DNA of 62,966 nt from Firmicutes bacterium UBA5774 (GTDB lineage: Bacteria; Bacillota; Clostridia; Peptostreptococcales; Anaerovoracaceae), in contig DIEM01000071.1 in the NCBI GenBank assembly GCA_002418625.1, positions 1-62,966 on the forward strand, in the 5' to 3' direction. Positions 17,208 through 25,851 of this stretch are shown in pieces. Made by a program: the position numbers and the translations under genes. The stretch's first letter is position 1; each line of letters begins with the position of its first letter. Under the pieces are notes generated by a model, which was given only the letters and a program-made list of their open reading frames with translations, was not told where the DNA came from and ran no database searches.

Positions 17208-18491
17208 TTGAGCAGTTTAGCAATTGTAGGATCCCAATGGGGAGATGAAGGAAAAGGTAAAATAATCGATTATCTCGCGGCCAAGGCCGATATGGTCGTC
17301 AGAGGACAGGGCGGCAACAATGCGGGGCATACGGTCGTGATCGGCGATAAAAAATATGCGCTGCATCTGATACCATCAGGGGTGCTTCGCAAGGGGACGG
17401 TCAACATTATAGGAAACGGAGTGGTTCTCGATCCCGAAGGGTTTTTCAATGAAATCGAAAAGTTGTCAAGTGAGGGCGTCGATACGTCCACCGTATTCGT
17501 GAGCGACAGAGCCCATGTTGTTTTTCCGTACCATAAAATGCTGGATGCGCTGGCCGAACAGGCAAGAGGCGGGGATGACATCGGAACGACTAAAAAAGGC
17601 ATCGGGCCCTGTTATATGGATAAGGTCGAACGCAGTGGGATCCGGACCTGCGATATGCTCGATGAAAAACTGTTCATAGAAAAATTATCGGCGCAGATCG
17701 ACCGTAAAAATGACATCATCGTTAAAATATACGGAGGTGAGGCGCTCGATAAGGACGCCGTCATTGCCAAGTATACCGAATACGCCAAAAGACTCAGCCC
17801 ATTCATCAGGGATACTGGCCTGATGGTCCACGAGGCTGTCACAAGCGGGAAAAAGGTCCTTTTTGAAGGCGCCCAGGGCTCCATGCTCGATGTGGATCTG
17901 GGAACATATCCGTATGTGACGAGTTCACATCCGACATCAGGAGGATTCACCTTTGGCAGCGGGATCGGTTCAGGGCTGATCAGAGAAGTTCTTGGGATCA
18001 CGAAAGCGTATACGACGAGGGTCGGCAAGGGGCCGTTTGTGACCGAGGAGGACAATGAGACAGGAGACCGGATCAGGACGCTGGGCCATGAATTCGGGAC
18101 TACTACAGGAAGGCCAAGAAGATGCGGCTGGTTTGACGCGGTCGTTGTTAAATATTCGGCGCGCATCAATGGCACGACGGGGCTTTCTCTGATGCTGCTG
18201 GATGTTTTCGATCAATTCGACACGATTATGCTTTGCTGCGCCTATGATCACAAGGGGTCGGTTATGGAGCATTTTCCTGCCAGCCTGGACATACTTGGGG
18301 AATGCAAGCCCGTTTATAAGGAATATAAAGGCTGGAAGACCGATATTTCAAAATGTCAAAAGTATGAAGACCTGCCGGAAGAGACGAAGGATTACATCAA
18401 AGGCATCGAAGAAACGACAGGAGTGCCGGTCAGGATCATTTCCGTCGGCCCGGGAAGGGAACAAACCATCGTCAGGGAAGAACTGTTTTAG
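17208..18491 (+). CDS. purA: Adenylosuccinate synthetase
   Basis: 427 aa. Joins IMP and aspartate with GTP, the first committed step to AMP. Shows SQWGDEGKGK (GTP/IMP loop), GGNNAGHTVV, GTTKKGIGPCY, FEGAQGSMLDVD, the VGKGPFVTE loop, TGRPRRCGWFD and a C-terminal GPGREQTI. The start is a TTG eight bases after AAGGAGG. A GTG three codons earlier overlaps that site and is rejected. Confidence 0.97.
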   Translation: MSSLAIVGSQWGDEGKGKIIDYLAAKADMVVRGQGGNNAGHTVVIGDKKYALHLIPSGVLRKGTVNIIGNGVVLDPEGFFNEIEKLSSEGVDTSTVFVSDRAHVVFPYHKMLDALAEQARGGDDIGTTKKGIGPCYMDKVERSGIRTCDMLDEKLFIEKLSAQIDRKNDIIVKIYGGEALDKDAVIAKYTEYAKRLSPFIRDTGLMVHEAVTSGKKVLFEGAQGSMLDVDLGTYPYVTSSHPTSGGFTFGSGIGSGLIREVLGITKAYTTRVGKGPFVTEEDNETGDRIRTLGHEFGTTTGRPRRCGWFDAVVVKYSARINGTTGLSLMLLDVFDQFDTIMLCCAYDHKGSVMEHFPASLDILGECKPVYKEYKGWKTDISKCQKYEDLPEETKDYIKGIEETTGVPVRIISVGPGREQTIVREELF

Positions 18492-18499
18492 GTGGACAA

Positions 18500-19753
18500 A
18501 TGAATTTCAGGCGGGAAAAAATCGGCGATTATTATCTGCGGGATACACACCTCGAAAATATCTTCATAAACGAATATATGCCGAATGCGGATGGCGTTTT
18601 TGTGAAGGTCTATATTTTTGCGCTCATGTACGCTGGCCATGACGCAAGAATGACCAATGAAACCATAGCCAAGCACCTTGGAATCAATGTTCTTGATGTC
18701 CTGAAGGCCTGGGATTACTGGGAAAGTCAGGGCATCATCAAAAAGAGCACCGGCGGCAAGGGGAAATTTGAATATGATGTTGAATTTTTAAGCCTTAAGG
18801 AACTTGTTTACAGCAAGGTAAAAAAAAGCAGTAAAAGCGACAGTACCGTACCCGCCGAACATAAAGATTTAATGGAAAATGACGATATAAAGAATATGTA
18901 CAGCAGCATTGAGCAAATCACCGGCCGATTTTTTGAGGGAACGGAGCCGCAGGAGATCCTTTCCTGGATCGTCGATTACCACGTCGATCCGGATTTCGTG
19001 CTCAAGGCGTATACGTATTGCGTCAAAAAGCGGAACAACGCAAAGGCGAAATATGTTGCTTCGGTCATTAAAGAATGGATTGGACTTGGCTTGAAAACAG
19101 CGGTGCAGGTCGAAGATTATCTGGAAGAGACCGACAACAGGCACTTCATGTACCGGAGAGTGCTCAAGGCGCTCGGATTCTTCAGGCACCCGACGGAAGA
19201 AGAAAAAAGGATCATGGATACCTGGTTCGATGAGATGGCCTTTAATATCGACATGGTGCTGGAGGCTTGCAAAAAAACCAGCGGGATATCGAATCCCAAT
19301 ATAAATTATATCAACAGTGTCTTAAAGGGCTGGAAAAGCGGAGACCGATCCAAGAGCCAAAAGGCGAATTCATCAAGGACAGGCGTCATCAGTACGGCGA
19401 TCAAGTCATATGATGAGATCAGGGCCAGAAACGAGCAGGAAAGTGAACGCAGACATGCGGAAGTCTATGCGAAGATCCCCAGGATCAAGCAGATCGACGA
19501 GGAAATCCGTAATACCGGTCTGAAGATCTCAAAACTGATGCTGTCGGGAGCTTCGAACATGGAAGCCGAGGCTTCCGCAATCCGCAGACAGGTCGACAGC
19601 CTCAACGGCGAGCGGGCGTATCTGCTGACGGAGAGCAACTATCAGGCCACATATCTGGATCCCATTTACGACTGTCCGCAATGCATGGATACGGGCGTAC
19701 TGGAAAACGGTGAGAGATGCAAATGCTTTGCATCCAAGTTGAAACAGGAATAG
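18500..19753 (+). CDS. DnaD-domain replication protein fused to a DnaI/DnaC-type loader N-terminus
   Basis: 417 aa. The N-terminal DnaD winged-helix part (about 10-100) is followed by two DnaD/DnaB C-terminal-type domains, each ending in the YxxxIxxxW-like pattern (YVASVIKEW at 185-193, YINSVLKGW at 270-278). From about residue 310 the sequence changes to what normally begins the DnaI/DnaC helicase loader: YAKIPRIKQIDEEIRNTGL, then CxxC (392, 395) with DTG, and CKC (407-409). In loaders this zinc module contacts the replicative helicase and an AAA+ ATPase follows. Here the protein stops eight residues later, and the next 150 bases show no Walker motif. It sits 8 bp after purA. The role is probably primosome assembly on the neighbouring DnaB. 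Confidence 0.82.
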   Translation: MNFRREKIGDYYLRDTHLENIFINEYMPNADGVFVKVYIFALMYAGHDARMTNETIAKHLGINVLDVLKAWDYWESQGIIKKSTGGKGKFEYDVEFLSLKELVYSKVKKSSKSDSTVPAEHKDLMENDDIKNMYSSIEQITGRFFEGTEPQEILSWIVDYHVDPDFVLKAYTYCVKKRNNAKAKYVASVIKEWIGLGLKTAVQVEDYLEETDNRHFMYRRVLKALGFFRHPTEEEKRIMDTWFDEMAFNIDMVLEACKKTSGISNPNINYINSVLKGWKSGDRSKSQKANSSRTGVISTAIKSYDEIRARNEQESERRHAEVYAKIPRIKQIDEEIRNTGLKISKLMLSGASNMEAEASAIRRQVDSLNGERAYLLTESNYQATYLDPIYDCPQCMDTGVLENGERCKCFASKLKQE

Positions 19754-19783
19754 ATTGTACCCCTATGTTTTTTTGAAATATAA

Positions 19784-19812
19784 TTGTAATAATTCGCAAT
19801 TTATATTATAAT
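19784..19812 (+). promoter_or_regulatory. Putative promoter of the M23 peptidase gene
   Basis: TTGTAA (19784-19789), a 17-bp spacer and a perfect TATAAT (19807-19812) in an AT-rich 148-bp gap, giving a leader of about 80 nt. Confidence 0.55.
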
Positions 19813-19901
19813 TTCAAGGTAGTGTGTCAATAAATAAATGTATATATAGACATGGGTACATATGACAACACCCCATCGAAAAGATGGCTGGGAGGGAACA
19901 T

Positions 19902-22244
19902 ATGACTTTAAGTCGCGAGAAGCGGACGCAGAGAAAAAAGAGCAGGATCTACAGACTGATCAATCGTGCGTGCAGAATCAACTTAATTAAATTTTTCAAA
20001 AGAAACCTGGGAGACAATTCGAATCTTCCTGTTTCTCGTCTAAAAAACGATCCGGAGTCTATGAGAAACGACTATTTTTCGGCTAATTTTTCTTTTCCGG
20101 AATATGAGCAGGAAATCGCTGCTATCGTGATCGAGCCTGAGCAGGAAATCGCTGCTATCGTGATCGAGCCTGAGCAGGAAATCGCTGCTATCGTGATCGA
20201 GCCTGAGCAGGAAATCTCCGCTATTGATTTAGAACCCGCGATCCAGCCGGCTGCCGAAGGGCAGGCGGCATTTGCTGTGTCTGAAACCCTACGCCCGGAG
20301 CAGGAGACGCCGGTTTTGAGTGAAGAGCATATGGTCATTTCGAGAGCCAGCATCATAGAAGCTGATGACGAAGATGTCGTTGTGACGCCGTATGGTACGT
20401 TTTCCAGATACAAGCAGGAAGAACTGCTTGACCGGTATGAATCTTCGGAAACAGATGCGGATCAGCATTCTGAAATCATCGTTACCAATGCCAGAGAGAT
20501 AATAACGCAGGTCGCGGACAGGACAGCGGCAGTATTCGCTGCAGCTTTTGCATGGACCGCCATGTTGTTTCGCGTTGCTGATTGCAGGATCTGCAGAGGT
20601 TTTATCGTGTTCACGGCATGGGCATTCAGCGGTATGGCGCATATCGGAGCAAGGATCCCGGAGGTTTACAGACGGAGACTGACCGCGGCAGGGTCGGGGG
20701 TGAACGATGCTCTTTTAAGGGCCATGGAAGCGCTGGAAATTGGATTGGCTAAATTGGATGACCGTTTGATGGCCGCTGAAGAGAAAGCGTTGAAGATTCT
20801 TTCGTCAGCCAGGCGCAAAGCAGCTTCGATAGTGCGATCGGCCCTACTGAAATGCTACGCGCAAGTTAAACGGATATCGGCCGGCTGGCAGCAAGTCATA
20901 GAGTTTACAGACCGGAACAGAAGAAAGTGCGCGTTCGCGTCCGTCAGCGTACTTGCTGTCCTGACTGCGGCGGCTATGTTCATCGGCAGCGTATCGGCGT
21001 ATGAATATTCATATAACGGCAAGGTGCTCGGTATTGTGAAAAATCAAAACGATGTTTATGTAACAGTGGACGTGATCGGCGACAAGCTGGCCAAGGCATA
21101 CGATGCGAATATCATCATCAGCAAGGAAGAAAATATAGCATTCAACAGGGTATATGGACTTGACCTTAAAATCGACAGCCGCGAGGAAGTACTGAACAGC
21201 TTTACATACCTGAAAGACATGGAGGTAAAAGCTGCAGCCATCAAAGTCAATGGCAAGCAGGTCGCGATCCTGGATAATAAAAAGAGCGCGGAGTCGATGC
21301 TTGAGGCGATCCAGAATAAATATATAAAAACGAGTGACAAGATAAAGTACGACGAGATAGGTTTCGCTGAAGACGTTCAGATCACGGAAGTCGGTACAAA
21401 ACTCGGGAATCTGCAGGATAAAGAAAAAATCCTTGAATATATGATGACCGGCGCAGTTGAAAAGAAAATACATGTCGTCAAATCCGGGGAAACCTTCTCC
21501 GGCATAGCCAGCGCTTATGGCATCAAACAGGATCAACTGAAAAGTTCCAATCCCGATACGAACCCGGATAGGCTTCAGATCGGGCAGGAGCTTGTTCTGA
21601 CTGCTTCGGTGCCGGTAGTGACCGTGCAGACGGTTGAAACAGCGGAGTATACTGCGGCGATACCGTTTGTAATAGAATACGAAAATACGGAAGCGAAGTA
21701 TAAGGGCGAACAGAGTGTTAAAAATAAGGGTGTCAACGGCGAAAAGCAGGTCGTTGCCCAAATCACCAGAAACAACGGAATCGAGGTCACAAGGACCGAA
21801 CTCAGCGCGACAGTGATTTCTGAGCCAGTTGCGCAGGTCGTTCTCGTCGGGACAAAGAAGCTTCCTCCTCTGATTGGAACCGGTTCGTTTTCGACACCAG
21901 TTCGGGGAAAGATCACTTCGCGATTCGGCACTCGATGGGGCAGGATGCATGAAGGCGTTGACTTTGGGGCCCCGACGGGTACGCACGTATCGGCAGCGGA
22001 CGGCGGAACGGTAACCTTTGCAGGATGGGACGGCGCTTACGGCAATGTGATCCGCATCAATCATGGCGGCGGAAAAACTTCAGTATATGCTCATCTCAGC
22101 AAGATACTTGTCAAAAAAGGCACAAAGGTATACAAGGGACAGCATATCGGAAATGTAGGGAATACCGGCAGGAGCACAGGGCCGCATCTGCATTTTGAAA
22201 TCAGGGTGAACGGTGTGCCGAAGAATCCCCTTAATTATTTGTAG
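19902..22244 (+). CDS. LysM-G5-M23 peptidoglycan hydrolase with long N-terminal cytoplasmic region
   Basis: 780 aa. GGGAGGG precedes the ATG at 19902; an ATG six codons earlier is less well placed. Residues 1-345 are basic then acidic, with four 11-residue repeats (E-Q-E-I-A-A-I-V-I-E-P, about 69-112) and a possible coiled coil (about 275-325). A membrane segment (about 345-365) puts the rest outside. That part has a clostridial stalk region, LysM (about 523-568, VVKSGETFSGIASAYGI), G5 (about 580-650) and an M23 endopeptidase (about 665-775) with zinc ligands in HEGVDFG and HLH. The catalytic set is complete, so it should cut peptidoglycan cross-links. It lies next to walRK, whose regulon in other Bacillota includes such hydrolases. 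The large intracellular part is unusual. Confidence 0.88.
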   Translation: MTLSREKRTQRKKSRIYRLINRACRINLIKFFKRNLGDNSNLPVSRLKNDPESMRNDYFSANFSFPEYEQEIAAIVIEPEQEIAAIVIEPEQEIAAIVIEPEQEISAIDLEPAIQPAAEGQAAFAVSETLRPEQETPVLSEEHMVISRASIIEADDEDVVVTPYGTFSRYKQEELLDRYESSETDADQHSEIIVTNAREIITQVADRTAAVFAAAFAWTAMLFRVADCRICRGFIVFTAWAFSGMAHIGARIPEVYRRRLTAAGSGVNDALLRAMEALEIGLAKLDDRLMAAEEKALKILSSARRKAASIVRSALLKCYAQVKRISAGWQQVIEFTDRNRRKCAFASVSVLAVLTAAAMFIGSVSAYEYSYNGKVLGIVKNQNDVYVTVDVIGDKLAKAYDANIIISKEENIAFNRVYGLDLKIDSREEVLNSFTYLKDMEVKAAAIKVNGKQVAILDNKKSAESMLEAIQNKYIKTSDKIKYDEIGFAEDVQITEVGTKLGNLQDKEKILEYMMTGAVEKKIHVVKSGETFSGIASAYGIKQDQLKSSNPDTNPDRLQIGQELVLTASVPVVTVQTVETAEYTAAIPFVIEYENTEAKYKGEQSVKNKGVNGEKQVVAQITRNNGIEVTRTELSATVISEPVAQVVLVGTKKLPPLIGTGSFSTPVRGKITSRFGTRWGRMHEGVDFGAPTGTHVSAADGGTVTFAGWDGAYGNVIRINHGGGKTSVYAHLSKILVKKGTKVYKGQHIGNVGNTGRSTGPHLHFEIRVNGVPKNPLNYL
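20106..20237 (+). repeat. Tandem 33-bp repeat, three exact copies plus one degenerate
   Basis: Units at 20106-20138, 20139-20171 and 20172-20204 are identical at the DNA level, and 20205-20237 shares the first 12 bases and then diverges. They are in frame inside the M23 gene and encode an 11-residue acidic unit. Perfect identity suggests recent slippage or recombination, so copy number may vary between strains. Confidence 0.95.
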
Positions 22245-22268
22245 AAGCAGGCTGACAGGGCATATATC

Positions 22269-22300
22269 GGACATAAGATCCCAGAATCTTATGTCCTTTT
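22269..22300 (+). terminator. Hairpin/terminator between the M23 gene and walR
   Basis: An 11-bp stem (GGACATAAGAT/ATCTTATGTCC, 22269-22279 and 22286-22296) with a 6-base loop is followed by TTTT, then almost immediately by the AAAGGAGG of walR. It could end the hydrolase transcript partly or act as an attenuator for walRK. Confidence 0.65.
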
Positions 22301-22315
22301 CAAAGGAGGATTTTC

Positions 22316-23011
22316 ATGAGCGATAAAAAAATACTGATAATAGAAGACGAAAAATCCATTTCGGACATAATCAAATTCAATCTGGATAAAGAAGGATTTG
22401 ATACAGAAACATCTTATGACGGAGAATCCGGGTTGAAAAAGGCTCGTGAGTGGAAACCCGATTTGATCCTGCTGGACATCATGCTCCCTATCATGGATGG
22501 ATTCCAGGTATGTAAAAAAGTCAGGGAGACTTCAAACGTCCCTATTTTGATGCTGACCGCCAAAGAAGAAGAGGTCGACAAGGTGCTCGGCCTGGAGCTG
22601 GGCGCAGACGATTATATTACAAAGCCTTTCGGAATGCGGGAACTTGTCGCGCGTATCAAAGCCAACATGAGGCGCATCGATCCGATTTCAAACCAGCAGA
22701 TCGAGCCGCAGATCCAAACCTTCGGGAATCTAGAGATCGATCTGAACAGATACGAGATCAGAAAAGGCGGAGTCGCGCTGGAACTTACATTAAGGGAATT
22801 CGAACTGCTCAAATATCTGGCAGAGCGGGAAAACAAGGTTTTTTCAAGAGAGCAGCTGCTGGAGGAAGTCTGGGGTTACGAATACTACGGAGATATCAGA
22901 ACAGTCGATGTGACTGTGCGAAGACTAAGGGAAAAGCTGGAGGACGATTCGAGCGACCCTAAATATATCATGACCAAAAGAGGGATCGGATATTACTTCA
23001 GGAGGCCTTAA
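22316..23011 (+). CDS. walR: WalR-type response regulator (OmpR/PhoB family)
   Basis: 231 aa. Receiver domain with EDE, the acceptor Asp in LLDIMLPIMDG (about 54), LTAK and TKPF, then a winged-helix DNA-binding domain (LTLREFELLKYLAERENKVFSREQLLEEVW). The pattern and adjacency to a WalK-like kinase support the essential cell-wall regulator WalR/YycF. The usual yycH, yycI and yycJ genes do not follow, so it could also be a PhoP/ResD-like regulator. Confidence 0.85.
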   Translation: MSDKKILIIEDEKSISDIIKFNLDKEGFDTETSYDGESGLKKAREWKPDLILLDIMLPIMDGFQVCKKVRETSNVPILMLTAKEEEVDKVLGLELGADDYITKPFGMRELVARIKANMRRIDPISNQQIEPQIQTFGNLEIDLNRYEIRKGGVALELTLREFELLKYLAERENKVFSREQLLEEVWGYEYYGDIRTVDVTVRRLREKLEDDSSDPKYIMTKRGIGYYFRRP

Positions 23012-23014
23012 TAA

Positions 23015-24826
23015 ATGTTTGGAATAAAAAGATGGAGCAGCATCAGATGGAAGATCGTTTTTATTTACTTCCTGCTGGTTTTTATTGCAATGACCATCAT
23101 CGGCGTCTTCATCATCAATCAGCTCGAAGCCTATCATATGGATTCCGTACGCCAGGATTTCAGGAAAATCGTTGACAACGGGATACTTGTCTCATTCGAG
23201 ACCTATGACAACTTAAATGACCACGAAGATGAAATTCAAAAGAACATCGAATCCTGGGGCATGAGCATCCAGGAGGAAATTTTTGTTGTCGACAGCAACT
23301 TTAAAATCATAGCGGATGCGACTGAAAGCAAGAGCTACATAGGGCAGAGCGCAGTCGGCCTTCTTGAGAACGAGCTGATCATGAAGGGCCTGCACGGAGA
23401 AATCGCGGATATGGACGGCTTCAGCTCCAGTCAGGAGATTCCCGTTAAAAGTATGGTTTTTCCAATCAGCAAGGATGGCATCAGCATTGGCGTACTGTAT
23501 TTGCGCGCAGATATTTCAAGTGTTTACGACGCATTGGACAAATCAAGAATGATTTTTATCAAAGCGATGCTCCTGGCATTGCTGATCACGGTCCTGCTTG
23601 GTTTCCTGATCGCCCGCAGCATAACCGTCCCCATCAATGACGTCACGGAAAAGGCCGAAAAAATGGCTCAGGGAGACTTTAGCCAGGAGGTCGCGGTCAA
23701 GTCGGACGACGAGATCGGTCGGCTTGCAGAGATGTTCAACCTGCTGAAGCGCAAATTGAATATCACTTTATCCGAAATTTCAAATGAAAAGAGCAAGCTT
23801 GAGACAATCATGAAATATATGGCCGACGGATTGATCGCAGTCGATCTTTCAGGCCGGATCATTCATGCGAATGCTGCTGCGATGAGCATGCTGCATATCA
23901 CTGAAGATGATATACAGAGCCGGCACTTTGATGATATCATTGAAAGATACAGCGGCAATTTGACCCTTGGCGCGATGAAGGAAAAATCCGCCAAATGGGA
24001 GGGCGCAACAAGCTTTGATTATGACGGGTCGACTTTTTTTGTCAGATATGCCAGATTCAGGGATGAAAAAGATTCCGATATCGGGATCATCATGATGATA
24101 CAGGATATCACCGAACGACAGAAGCTGGAAAATATGCAGCGTGAATTTGTTGCAAATGTTTCACATGAACTGAAAACGCCTCTGACGACGATAAAAAGTT
24201 ACACTGAGACACTGCTCGATGGGGCGTTGAACGATATGGAGACGACAAAGGGATTTTTGACCGTCGTGGATGAAGAGGCAGACAGGATGACAAGACTGGT
24301 CCGGGATCTTCTTCAGCTTTCCAGGCTTGATTACAACAGGGAGAAGTGGAACAAGCGGGAGAACAATATCATTTCGATTTTAAAAAATGCCATCGTAAAA
24401 ATCGAATTTACAGCAAAGAGCAAAAACCAGCATATCGACGTGCTGTTCAATGATGACGACAAACTGAGGGTCTACAGTGATAAGGACAAATTAGAGCAGG
24501 TGATGCTTAACATCCTCAGCAATGCCATTAAATATACGCTTGAAGGCGGTACAATACATGTAGACGCCAGGCAAGATGATGATAAAGTAAGCGTTATAGT
24601 CACTGACAACGGGATCGGTATTCCGGAAAGCGACATTCCTATGATCTTTGAGCGATTTTATCGGGTCGATAAAGCAAGATCGCGGGCCATGGGCGGAACG
24701 GGGCTCGGATTGTCCATAGCAAAACAGATCATTGAAGAGCATAAAGGCACTATAGACGTCGCAAGTATCGATGGAGACGGGACAAAAGTGACAATAACAT
24801 TGCCACTGGCCAGAGGTGCGGAATGA
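23015..24826 (+). CDS. walK: WalK-type sensor histidine kinase
   Basis: 603 aa. TM1 (about 11-33), an extracytoplasmic sensor (about 35-175), TM2 (about 178-198), HAMP (SITVPINDVTEKAEKMAQGD), a cytoplasmic PAS domain (about 260-365), and HisKA with the phospho-accepting His in NVSHELKTPLTT (about 385). The ATPase domain has N box NILSNAIKYT, G1 DNGIGIP and G2 GGTGLGLSIAKQI. All elements are intact. It starts 4 bp after walR and its stop overlaps the next start (ATGA), so the genes are translationally coupled. The HAMP-PAS-HisKA order matches WalK. Confidence 0.87.
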   Translation: MFGIKRWSSIRWKIVFIYFLLVFIAMTIIGVFIINQLEAYHMDSVRQDFRKIVDNGILVSFETYDNLNDHEDEIQKNIESWGMSIQEEIFVVDSNFKIIADATESKSYIGQSAVGLLENELIMKGLHGEIADMDGFSSSQEIPVKSMVFPISKDGISIGVLYLRADISSVYDALDKSRMIFIKAMLLALLITVLLGFLIARSITVPINDVTEKAEKMAQGDFSQEVAVKSDDEIGRLAEMFNLLKRKLNITLSEISNEKSKLETIMKYMADGLIAVDLSGRIIHANAAAMSMLHITEDDIQSRHFDDIIERYSGNLTLGAMKEKSAKWEGATSFDYDGSTFFVRYARFRDEKDSDIGIIMMIQDITERQKLENMQREFVANVSHELKTPLTTIKSYTETLLDGALNDMETTKGFLTVVDEEADRMTRLVRDLLQLSRLDYNREKWNKRENNIISILKNAIVKIEFTAKSKNQHIDVLFNDDDKLRVYSDKDKLEQVMLNILSNAIKYTLEGGTIHVDARQDDDKVSVIVTDNGIGIPESDIPMIFERFYRVDKARSRAMGGTGLGLSIAKQIIEEHKGTIDVASIDGDGTKVTITLPLARGAE

Positions 24827-25284
24827 GAAAAAAATCCAGAAGGTCGGGGCAGGTCATAGATCTGGCCGAGGCTCGCGACAAAAGGAAGCTTAAGCGAGAG
24901 GCTGAAGTACAGAAAAAGATCGGTAAGCAGAAGAAAATCGGCAAGCAGAAGCCTGAAAAGAGCAAAAGGCAAGCTGTCAGGACCAGCCGCCGCCGTTATT
25001 TCGCGGCCGGCGTTCTGATGGGCATTTTTTTATTCATGGGATTTTCCATGTTCAATATCGTGAATCTGAAGATGCAGGAAGCCGAGGCGATCGAGCTGCA
25101 GAAAAGACTCGCAGATGAGAAGCAGCGGCTGCAAACGGAATTGTCAATTGTCCACAGCCCCGCTTATGTCGAGCAACAGGCCAGAACACAGCTGAAAATG
25201 ATCAAGCCGGGAGAAACGCTATATATCTTTCCGGAGGATGGGGATGAAAGCGGCGCCGCCAATAGCGCCGGAGAAACGGAGTAA
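24823..25284 (+). CDS. DivIC/FtsL-like septum formation protein
   Basis: 153 aa bitopic protein. A basic N-terminal cytoplasmic tail of about 60 residues contains a duplicated KKIGKQ unit. One membrane helix (about 63-83, AGVLMGIFLFMGFSMFNIV) is followed by an extracellular coiled coil (about 85-115) and the conserved YVEQQARTQLKMIKPGETLY. This arrangement is that of FtsB/DivIC/FtsL proteins, which join FtsQ/DivIB in the divisome. It overlaps walK by 4 bp. The sequence does not decide between DivIC and FtsL; the ARxxLxMxxPGE pattern favours DivIC. Confidence 0.8.
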   Translation: MRKKSRRSGQVIDLAEARDKRKLKREAEVQKKIGKQKKIGKQKPEKSKRQAVRTSRRRYFAAGVLMGIFLFMGFSMFNIVNLKMQEAEAIELQKRLADEKQRLQTELSIVHSPAYVEQQARTQLKMIKPGETLYIFPEDGDESGAANSAGETE

Positions 25285-25296
25285 GCAGGAGACGAT

Positions 25297-25851
25297 ATGA
25301 TCAGGGAAGTAATCGTTGTAGAAGGACGAGACGACGAGGCTGCTGTCAAGAACGCAGTTGAAGCCGAAGTCATTGTGACGCACGGATATGGGATCAGAAA
25401 AGAAACGTTTGAATTGATTGAACGCGCGTACAATAATAGCGGGATCATTATATTGACAGATCCTGATCATGCCGGGGAGAGAATAAGAAAACGGCTGGCT
25501 GAACAATATCCAAAAGCAAAGCATGCCCATATTTCAAGAGATGAGGCAGCGAAGGGCATGGATATCGGCATTGAGAACGCTTCCGCACAGGCTATCAGGG
25601 AGGCGCTTGGGAAGGTCAGAACAATATTAAGCGAAGAACGTGTCGAATTTACCCAGGATGACATGATCAATTATGGCCTGGTCGGAGAACCCGGCTCGGC
25701 AGACCGGCGCGAGCAGATCGGGAGACTGCTGGGCATAGGTTATGGGAATGGAAAGGTCTTCTTATCAAGGTTGAATCACTATGGGATCACACGCAAGGAG
25801 TACATACAAGCATGGATAAATTATACACGCCGGGGGCAATTAAAAGAATAA
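25297..25851 (+). CDS. rnmV: Ribonuclease M5
   Basis: 184 aa. An N-terminal Toprim domain (IREVIVVEGRDDEAAVKNAV, then the DxD in ILTDPDHAGERIRKRL) and a C-terminal domain (RREQIGRLLGIGYGNGKVFLSRLNHYGITRKEY) match RNase M5, which matures 5S rRNA with help from L18. It overlaps rsmA by 40 bp, the usual pairing in Bacillota. Confidence 0.93.
   Translation: MIREVIVVEGRDDEAAVKNAVEAEVIVTHGYGIRKETFELIERAYNNSGIIILTDPDHAGERIRKRLAEQYPKAKHAHISRDEAAKGMDIGIENASAQAIREALGKVRTILSEERVEFTQDDMINYGLVGEPGSADRREQIGRLLGIGYGNGKVFLSRLNHYGITRKEYIQAWINYTRRGQLKE

Noticed and set aside
19784..19880. WalR-binding sites before the M23 gene
   Set aside because: Single TGTAAT/TGTCAA half-sites occur but not two at the required 5-base spacing.
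20106..20237. CRISPR-like repeats
   Set aside because: The 33-bp units are contiguous without spacers, in frame inside a protein gene and encode a regular 11-residue repeat.
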